DNA of 64,000 nucleotides, from positions 1,550,001 through 1,614,000 of the forward strand of contig JAHRHY010000013.1 of assembly GCA_019671135.1 (NCBI GenBank), given 5' to 3'. This DNA comes from Linnemannia hyalina (lineage: Eukaryota; Mortierellomycota; Mortierellomycetes; Mortierellales; Mortierellaceae). The notes beneath the pieces were generated by a model, which worked only from the letters and a program-made list of their open reading frames with translations, was not told the origin of the DNA and did not search any database. This document shows, in pieces, positions 56,280-64,000 of this stretch (positions within the stretch are counted from its first letter, which is position 1; each line of letters starts with the position of its first letter). The position numbers were made by a program, and so were the translations under genes.

Positions 56280-56935
56280 GCGGCAACAGGTATCTGACAG
56301 CTACAGCTTTGCCCTTACTAAATATTGGGGCTTTGCGCAAGAAAGTTTCTCTGGTTCGGGCTACGCCCTCACATCCTCTTCAAAGCCCCTTGATTTGGGC
56401 TACGCCCTCATATCCTCATATCCTCTTAGCCCGTGCCTGTACGCTCGCTGCGCTCACAGGATACTGGCGCGCTTTGCGCAAGATACTCTTGATGGCCTTG
56501 CCCGTGACCATTGCTCGCTTCGCTCACAAAGTACGGGCGCTTGGCGCAAAAAAGGTCCTCTGGTTCGGGCTACGCCCTCACATGATCTTCTCCCTTTCGT
56601 ACCCGTGCGGTCACAACATACTGGCGCTTCGCGCAAGATACTTTCGATTGTCGCGCCAGGGCGCGCCCGTGACCATTGCTCGCTGCGCTCACATCCTCTT
56701 GAAAGCCCCTTGATTCGGGCTACGCCCTCATATCCTCTTAGCCCGTGCCCGTACGCTCGCTGCGCTCACAGGACACTGGCGCGCTTCGCGCAAGATACTC
56801 TTGATGGCCTTGCCCGTGACCATCGCTCGCTTCGCTCACAAAATACTGGCGCTTCGCGCTGGCGCTACGCGCAAGATACTGGTGAGGGCCACGGCCCTCA
56901 CAACATTTTTAGTTCGGGCTCCGCCCTCACGTGAT
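56280..56935. repeat. GC-rich micro-hairpin array
   Basis: More than fifteen short perfect hairpins with 3-base loops, for example GGGC-TAC-GCCC, GCGCGC-TTC-GCGC, GCTCGC-TTC-GCTC variants and GAGGGCC-ACG-GCCCTC, spaced 15-40 bases apart. Within it a block of about 145 bases (from about 56391) is repeated with few changes at about 56708. A long open plus frame crosses it (56083-56934) but only reads the hairpins and is not a credible protein. Confidence 0.8.
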
Positions 56936-57039
56936 ATACAGAAATCGTTATTTTTTTAAAGAGAAAGAGATTATCTCAAAGTGAAGTTAGAATTTTAAGG
57001 TCCTGTGCCCTCTCCACCTTGCATCGCGTGTTACTGCTA

Positions 57040-57690
57040 CTATTAAATAAAAGAAAGATGCCAGCTCTCCAAGTTGTCCATTGTTGCGATGGTCTTCCTG
57101 AAATGGAAGAAGATGACACAGACGCTGGTGGTGATGCCGGTGCTACTGATGTTGACGAGGATGTTGACGACGATGACGCCCTCAAGCGACCCAAGAAGAT
57201 CATTTTCAAACCGGGTCATATTCAACTCTGCTGGTGATACTTCCTCCGCTTAGCATCTTCCAAGCGACTCCGGTTCTGCATTCAGGCCAAAATGAGCGAT
57301 TCTTCCATCGACATCAACGACAAAGCGTTGGTTGCGCTTCTCTGGGGAAGAAGACAGTTCAGCTAGACAACGTATAGAAGGACACCCGCTACACTCACAA
57401 CTGGGCAGCCGCCAAACAGCGTTCTTCGTACGGAGAGGTGATCAAGGAACTATTCATCGGGGACCGGATGCCATCGAGGAAGCCAGGAACAAGCAGCAGA
57501 CGACATACGGGAAGAGGACAACAACCATGGCTGAGCGTCAGGAGACCCATCCACACATCTACGGACAGTTGGAGCTCGCGCGGTATTGACGAGGAGGGTC
57601 ATTTTTTTCTGAGAACGGCACAATGCCTCCCTCACGGCCAGTGGGGATCTAAGAGTTATTGGGTCGTAAAGCTAAAAAGGAGGGTGTACT
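57040..57690 (+). pseudogene. Copy C: remnant of the A/B nuclease gene
   Basis: Short pieces match the middle of copy B. After MPALQVVHCCDGLPEMEEDD come ALVALLWG (about 57330), VIKELFIGDRMPS (57436) and, in the next frame, KQQTTYGKRTTTMAERQETH (about 57495). Copy B has IRILFYGEP and WQTSYGRRSTTMEALANNHP in the same order. The frame breaks several times and no RuvC or zinc ribbon is present. It lies just upstream of copy B on the same strand. Confidence 0.6.
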
Positions 57691-58283
57691 AGGGCCATGC
57701 AAATGGCCTTCTCACAGGAAATGACATATGTGTCACAATCAATGATTGTATCAAGGGATCAACTGAACCCCTCGCATGACCCTCGTCCTCCAACCCACGT
57801 AGGGAGCCGCGAGTCTATCAATGTTCAACGATCAAGGACATGACGGGAACACATTGTCACCCGTAAGGACAGAGACATATAAATAAGGCCCCTCTTTCCT
57901 CTATTTCTATTTTTTCTTTCTTTACTTACTCCTTCCTTCCTCCTCTCCTACCTCTTTCCTCCTTTCTCTCCGTCTTTCCTTTCATCACCACCATTATACT
58001 ATCACAAAGCAAAACAAAACATACACGTACACTCCTTCCTTTTTTCTCCTTTTCACTCGTTGCCAACACAAAACGCGTTTTGCTTTTCTTTACCGCCTGT
58101 CCGCCCAACCCACCCGCCACCGTCAAGTAAGTTGATGCAAGTTGCGAATGAACGTGCAAGTCGATGCAGGAAGCCCATGTATGGATCCTAACCATCGTTG
58201 TCGTTATTAATTTCCATTAGTCTAGCACGGGCCTCCATTCCTAAGAACACAGCGTAACATTTATATTTCTACATTTTGTCGTG
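57691..58283 (+). promoter_or_regulatory. Upstream region of copy B
   Basis: A TATA-like ATATAAATAAGGCC at about 57878-57891 is followed by a long CT-rich leader (57895-57970), a usual fungal promoter layout. About 390 bases then separate it from the ATG at 58284. No gene seen. Confidence 0.45.
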
Positions 58284-61200
58284 ATGGGAATCCGTGGCCT
58301 TCCCAAAGAGCTGCACGAGAGCGAGGGAATACCTGGGGGGTCTTGTAAGGATGCAGGAAAATCAACACACGTGGATTTCCTATGCCGCTTCTTCCGCTTG
58401 CTACAGGCACGTGCATTCCAAATTCTCCAACAACGCATCAAGGCCGGGTCTGACTCTGCCACAATCACGCCTGCCCCAGAGCTGCAGTTAGAGACCGAGG
58501 TGCCCGCAAGATCTCGAAAAAGGAAGAACATCGCCGAGCACAACTCAACCCCCAATACCCCTTCCCTTGATGTCACCATTCCTTTTGATCCCAAACAGAC
58601 ATTGGATGAGCTGATCGAGGACAGTATTGATAGACTCGGCTACAAGAACCTTTTCCTCAACCCAGAAGGCCTGTCCCCTGTCGACAAGAAGAATCTGCAG
58701 GTAACCTACAATTGTGTTTTTACTCATTCCGTTAGAAGTGAAGTGCTCGCTCGCCTTGATTCCTCTAACCTTTGTTTTTTTTGGGCACATAACTTATTAG
58801 ACCTTCCGAGCAGTAGGACACGTCCTGGATGATATCCTGTCCAAGGAATTCGACAAAGAGCTCACCATCATTCATGTGGACGGTTCACCATCAGAGCAGA
58901 AGCGAGGAGAACATCGGCAGAGAAACGCGACCCTAAAGCGAGCACTGGACAAGCTACAGACGAAGGTCAGCGGTTCAACCCGGTCAACAAAGCAGCTCTT
59001 CAAGGCCTGCAAGAACAACTACCGCCTACCCCGAGGGAGTCTCGAGCAGGATATCCTTCCGGTGTTGAGAGAGAAAGGCTGGCAGATCCACCTGTGCCCG
59101 TATCAAGCGGATACATGCCTCTCAAGAGTGTGTCAGGACGCCCCAGACCCCGACTCTGTCATGATCGTCACTTCTGATAGTGATCTAATTGTCTACGAGG
59201 GGATCCGCCACATCATGATGCCCGTGGGCAAGACGAGGGAGTTGCAGTTGTTCGACAAGACCAAGCTCCTGGACCGTCTAGATCTGCCGTCGGAACAGCA
59301 CCTTCTCCTTGTCTGTATCGTAACCTCCAACGATTACGTGAAGAATCTTCCGTACTTTGGGCTTCACAAGAACTGCGACATCATACGAGACTTTGATCTG
59401 ACAAGCCTAGGGCCGCTGGGAGGATCTGGAGACAACGACCACAGAGCCGAGGCATTGATGCCGTTCATTCAAAACTACCTGGACGAAGTTGAGCGTCAAC
59501 TGGGGAAACGGAAGAAAAGATCAATACAGCAGACTTCTACTCGACACAAGCAACAGGAAATCATCCACATTGGCCCGGAATATTATCGCCATGCAATCAC
59601 CGCATTTTTCAAAAGGATGGAGACGCCTATACAAGAACCGCTGTAGCAGGACGACGAGAGTCCTCACTCTCACGATATCATTACCATGATACTACAGGAA
59701 CTGTACTCTCGCAAAAGTCAACAACAGCAGCCTCAGCAACCCAGGAACGACACCCACACCTTCACACAGCACCTACCACCAGAGCGAGTCCCGATCAAAC
59801 TGTCTTCTACCAAGGACATGGGCATGGACACCGATACGAACATCGAATCAGCACCCCCGTCAACATCCACGCAATATGATTCCAAGACGATCTCCGAATG
59901 CACCCGGAAGCGGAAAAGATCCCTGAAACACAAGCAGCAGCGGAAGGATCGATTCAAGGCTAAGAAGTTAGAAGCCAAACACAAGCAGTGGAGAGAGTCA
60001 CAGTAAGTTTAGTTACACTTTGAAGATGTTTCAAGTTTCGTTGAATTCCTACGCTTCGTTGCAAAGTTCATTATTCCCAATACTCCTGTCAACTTAGGTT
60101 CAAATCAAGGACCGATATTCAGAAGAGGTATTCAGTCAGAACTGTCAACATCCACGACGCCCCAAACGTCGATGAGGCTGAGCTTTCCCATATGACTGTG
60201 CCTAAGCCTCGCTCCCAGAAACAGTCATCTCCGTCTATCAACAACCCGGTCTCCGACAACAACGCCAAAGATACATCCAAAACAACAAGCGGTTCTTCGT
60301 CCCAGCAGAAATCCAGCGAAAACTCCCAACAAAAGAAGAAGAAGCGCAAACCTAGGAAGCGCAAACCTAGGAAGCCGAAGTCTGAAGTTGCACAACTTAA
60401 ATCCGGATTCTCAAGCACCTTTGCAATTTCAACACAGACGATCGGTAGTGTTCTGGGGTGCCTACGGCGATCACTATTGCCGGCACGAGAGACTGGGCGA
60501 CTTGCTAAACTCAGCGACGAGGATATCAAGGATATGGCGGTCAGGATCGACTCGGCAGTGGCGACGATGGCAGAGGCCAGGATGTTTGTTTTTCGGGCAG
60601 TAGAGATTATGATCCTTGATCAGCTGTTGGGAGGAGAGGACATTTCGGGAGCACTGGATGCTGTCGCTGGCGAGGAGGATGCAGGAGAGCCTTTTGACGT
60701 GGTCGAGTTACTGTTGGAGAAGGCCGCCGGGACCGCTATTATCAAGCATGTGTTCTCCTTCATCCTCAACGGAGAGATCGAGCGCGGTCGCCCTAAAACA
60801 GTCAAGGAAAAGTCCAAGGCGGCGAAGAACATCTCGAAGGCTGCTTATGATCGTCTCCGTCAGATCCTACCAGGATTTCGGCCTGTCAACAAGGACTCCA
60901 TCTGCGTTGGACGGTTGATTGTTGATGCAGCGGCGGAATTCTCTGTTCAGCTGAGAAAACATTTTCGGGATTTGCCATTCACCATTGGAGCCAGGGTATG
61001 TGTCCATATACGTAGTGCTACATGATCCTTTTAGCCTACACCATTTTCAAATACTAACTCACAGTCCTTGCTCGACTCTTAAATAGATGTTAAAGTGTGG
61101 TTGGAGCAAGACCGACCTGCCAGCTGGATCATTTAAGGAGCAGCCGGGATCCCAGACTGTTGGAGCAATCCAACAAACTACAGCGGAGGAGAGGGATGAC

Positions 61201-63019
61201 GATGACGACGAGAAGGACGAGGATGACGACGAAGAGGACGTAGAGGACGAGGATGAGGAAGAGGGCGACAACGATACCAGCATGCGATTTGCCGGTGGAT
61301 ACATCCGTCACTGGTGGAAAGAGGCCGAACGTCTGCCGCCGGCTATGCGACCTCTCTTCTGCCTTCGACATAACTTCACCGATCCGTTCATCACATTTGA
61401 GGAGCGGGCTCTGCCGCCAATCCTGTGGTCCACGAGCAAGAAGAATCCGAACCCGTGCGCTGCTGCTGCTTCCAAGATCATGGCCGCCAAAGAAGCATCC
61501 GCACTCGTCGAATTGACGCACGGGGAGTTGATCAGGATCTTATTCTATGGAGAACCAGATGAGATCAGGAAGTCACATTCCGTGTGGCAGACATCATACG
61601 GGAGACGCTCGACAACTATGGAAGCTCTTGCCAACAATCATCCGGCCATCTTTGATCCTAATATCCTTCACTCATACTTGGACAACAAGTTCCGCTTCAT
61701 CAACTACGCCAGTGACTGTCGAGAGAAAGGGATTGCATGCGACAAGAGTCCCCCTCCCTTGCCGACAAGTCTCCTCTCACAGGATCCGACCCTATGCCCG
61801 CAACGATTCGCGCTCAACAACATCTTTTCGACAAACGGCAAGGAACTCCATGTCACCTGCTTTGATACCACCAAGCCCTACAGGAGCAAGTTCGCCTTTA
61901 ACCCTATCTATCGGATCGAAAACAGATTCCCAACACTACAATCAATTCTGGACGAGTTTGGCGTGTCGTCTATCGAGGAGATTGATGTCTGGGGTATTGA
62001 CCCCGGTGAGGTCAACACGGCAGCATTTTGTAGGATCTTGCGGACCTATCTCACTTCAATTGACACCAATGTGGCGACAGATGATGACGCTGAACCGCAA
62101 CATCGACGCAACGACCAAGCATCCACCAACAGCATCCTCCCTCCTGGTCTGGAAGCCAAGAATCTGGTCGTGAGCAGAAAATCGCTTTACCAGCCTGTGT
62201 TTGCCCATCGACATAAAATGCAGGATCTGTCGACAACGAGGATCACCGTCAGTCCAGGTCAGACGATTGAGGGCAAGTTATGGGCCGAGCAGAAGGACGG
62301 GCAAGCGGATGGAGGAACGTCGATTCCGAGTATCAGCGAGATCCTGAACGTGCTGCCATCCCGACAATACCAACAAGTTGCAGACATGGAGCAATCCACG
62401 TTCCGATTTTTCCTTGTTCAGGATATCTTGCATGGATTCTATGGGTCTGCAAGAGTGAAAGCCATGGGCTGGGATCTGAAGAAGGCCAAGAAGGCAGAGA
62501 TGGACCTCGCCATCGATGCCATCCTCAGGGAGTGCACCACCAAGACGCTATTCTGCTATGGAAATGGGTCCTTCCGTACAGGCATTAACCTCGCATCCCC
62601 CCATGAGTCCTTCAAGGCGGTCTTTTGCGCAAAAGGTACGGTTTTTTCTCTATTTCCTGTTAGTTGTATTTGTCCGATACAGAAAGAACAAATACTGATC
62701 ATATTCATTTTGTGCATTTTTATGAAAATAGGCTGTTGCTGCTGGGCACATCGTGGTGTTGGTCGATGAATACCTCACTTCAAGCATTTGTCCCACCTGC
62801 CTCGAGTCGAATGAGGTATCCCGTCTCGCCAAGCCTACTACGAGGTCATGCGTGTGCCTGACATGCGGAAGGTGGCTCCACCGCGATATTGTTGGAGCAC
62901 ACAACATTGCCGCTGCAGGCGAGGTTTGGATGCGGACCTTGACAAGGCCGACGCCTTTGAGTCGCAAGAGCCCAAGTGAACAGTCTGCATGGTCCCCTGA
63001 CCTCCATAATTCGAACTAG
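58284..63019 (+). CDS. Copy B: FEN1/XPG-like nuclease joined to TnpB/Fanzor-like RuvC nuclease
   Basis: Exons 58284-58700, 58801-60002, 60098-60995, 61087-62635, 62732-63019; about 1450 codons. The start MGIRGLPKELHE is XPG-like. Flap-nuclease motifs: STHVDFLCRFF, TIIHVDGSPSEQKRGEHRQR, CPYQADTCLSR (Gln where the family has Glu), MIVTSDSDLIVYE, CIVTSNDYVKNLPYFGLHKN. A basic nuclear-signal-like run (QQKKKKRKPRKRKPRKPKSE) and an acidic run (about residues 876-900) lie in the linker. The RuvC part has DVWGIDPGEVNTAAFCR (about 1143), Glu in VLVDEYLTSSICPTC, the paired cysteines of CVCLTCGRWLHRD and IVGAHNIAA. Defects: in-frame TAG at 59644-59646 with coding-like sequence beyond, and a one-base phase mismatch between 62635 and 62732. 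It could be expressed as two proteins or need readthrough; nearly intact otherwise. Confidence 0.78.
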
Positions 63020-63603
63020 ACTAGTTACCTGCGCCGAAAACGCAGTCACCATTATCCCAGCGTTGACAGCCGAAGGGATAGGAAATTACAGATTATTTTG
63101 CCACCCGCTCCCACGCTCTTTTTCTACACCTTCATCACCTCTACCCCGCGCCTCTTCATCGCCTTAGCCATCACTTGATTCCTTTCTTTGTCACTCCCAC
63201 GCCCTTCCTTTTCCACTCTTCCCACATCTCTTTGCTGTGCCACCCTCCCACGTCTTTTTTTATCGTCTTTCCCTTTTTTTTGCCTTGTTTTCTCTCGCCT
63301 CCATTACCTTTGCTACCGCTCCCACGCTCTCTCTTCGACTTTGCTTTCCCTTTGTTTCTCACTCTCACCACTCCCAACTCCTTCCTTTTTGCCATCATTC
63401 CCACGCCCTCATCGTCTTTGCCACCACTCCCACGCCCTTTCTTCGTCCATCGCCTTTCTTCTTTCTTTTCCTTTTAAACCCACACTTTGCATCCTTTTCT
63501 CTTTTTGTTTCTTTCACTCCTTGCCTTCTCTACACCCCAAACCTCTTCCACAACTCTCACTTTCTTCCCTGCACTTTGTTTTCCTTTGATGCTTCGCAAC
63601 ACC
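63020..63603. repeat. Pyrimidine-rich tract with six TCCCACG motifs
   Basis: TCCCACGC or TCCCACGT occurs at 63109, 63195, 63246, 63320, 63399 and 63428, usually followed by a T/C run, across the spacer between copy B and the Crinkler gene. It may be a decayed minisatellite, the Crinkler promoter or the 3' end of copy B. No gene seen. Confidence 0.6.
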
Positions 63604-63927
63604 ATGACCGACAATCGCCTGAGTCAGTTCTGTCTCGTTAATGGAGAAACTACATCCAACGCCTTCTCTATTAAGATACCCTCAAACGACCCTGTCGATG
63701 ACCTCAAGAAGCTCATCAAAGCGGAGAGTCCAACGCCTTCAGTGACATCGATGCAGACCAGCTCACCCACTGGCGCGTCTCCATTCCTGACGAGGACGAC
63801 AACGACCTTCCTGTTCTGCTCGACTCTGTGCCTGAAAAGAAGAAACTCAAGGCAACCACCAGGCTGCTCAAAGTCTTTGACACTGAGCTGCCCGACGACA
63901 CAATTCACATCATCGTCCCTCCTCAAG
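63604..63927 (+). pseudogene. Crinkler (CRN) N-terminal exon, frameshifted, 3' partial
   Basis: Starts MTDNRLSQFCLVNGETTSNA, the fungal Crinkler N-terminal domain (ubiquitin-like CRN header). It runs through FSIKIPSNDPVDDLKKLIKA, then near 63728 the reading frame slips; in the other frame it resumes NAFSDIDADQLTHWRVSIPD, then ELPDDTIHIIVPPQ. It ends at a donor (GTAATG after 63927), so further exons lie outside the window. Crinklers are modular effector or NTPase-endonuclease proteins common in Mortierella relatives. A one-base loss seems the simplest cause; a Met at 63589 is an alternative start. Confidence 0.8.
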
Positions 63928-64000
63928 GTAATGCACACACGCGTTTATTGCTTTTTGTGACTTGCTGTTTGCATCGTCGACTCTTGCCCATGCACTAAAT

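Noticed and set aside
56083..56934. 283-codon open frame across the hairpin array
   Set aside because: The frame only translates GC-rich palindromes (repeated peptides such as ARCAHR and RFAQDTL) and overlaps other open frames. No start context or domain.
1..64000. Search for tRNA, 5S rRNA and bacterial-type operons or origins
   Set aside because: I found no sequence with convincing tRNA A and B boxes plus cloverleaf, no 5S, and no prokaryotic signals; only the 28S piece is a supported RNA gene.

Overview
The window is eukaryotic and almost certainly comes from an early-diverging filamentous fungus of the Mucoromycota/Mortierellomycota type. Short GT-AG introns interrupt nearly every gene, and no prokaryotic gene or operon is present. 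The gene content is a fungal core (PAF1, PIG-H/GPI15, Rab7/YPT7, TOM40, a BAR protein, a Rax1-like RGS protein) together with NACHT-WD40 proteins, a Crinkler, a promethin-like protein and Fanzor/TnpB-like nucleases. That combination is typical of Mortierella relatives; the exact genus is inference.

Positions 1-23.3 kb form an ordinary, compact housekeeping region. In order it holds a PAP2 lipid phosphatase (minus, cut by the left edge), a low-complexity hypothetical protein, a decayed NACHT-WD40 gene, a BAR-domain protein with an 8-bp first exon, PAF1, PIG-H, a Rab7-type GTPase with an 18-bp exon, an RGS/Rax1-like membrane protein and TOM40. I rebuilt the exon structures of the core genes by hand; splice sites and reading phases agree.

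Positions 23.3-44.6 kb are repeat-rich and gene-poor. They hold an unrecognised four-exon gene, two Ty3/Gypsy fragments (one with a chromodomain integrase), the truncated first exon of an LPMO-like secreted protein, a four-pass membrane protein with a perfect 4 x 20-residue repeat, a 0.77-kb fold-back element and a half copy of it, and two small secreted cysteine-containing proteins. They also hold the 3' part of a 28S rRNA gene interrupted by an antisense LINE, a promethin-like pseudogene with two CGA-to-TGA type stops, and a second NACHT remnant.

Positions 44.6-63.6 kb hold the most interesting content: two long, divergent copies of one gene type, A on minus (44645-49102) and B on plus (58284-63019). 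In each, an N-terminal FEN1/XPG-like flap-nuclease module is followed by a long linker and a C-terminal RuvC plus zinc-ribbon module of the TnpB/Fanzor kind. A remnant of a third copy lies at 57040-57690. Between them sit a broken piggyBac transposase, a Helitron helicase with a clear 3' hairpin and CTAG end, a second Helitron-type terminus and a dense array of tiny GC-rich hairpins. A Crinkler N-terminal exon with a frameshift closes the window. Copy A carries two single-base frameshifts and a lost splice acceptor; copy B carries one in-frame stop and one splice-phase mismatch. Both are probably recent fossils, but they define an architecture worth pursuing.
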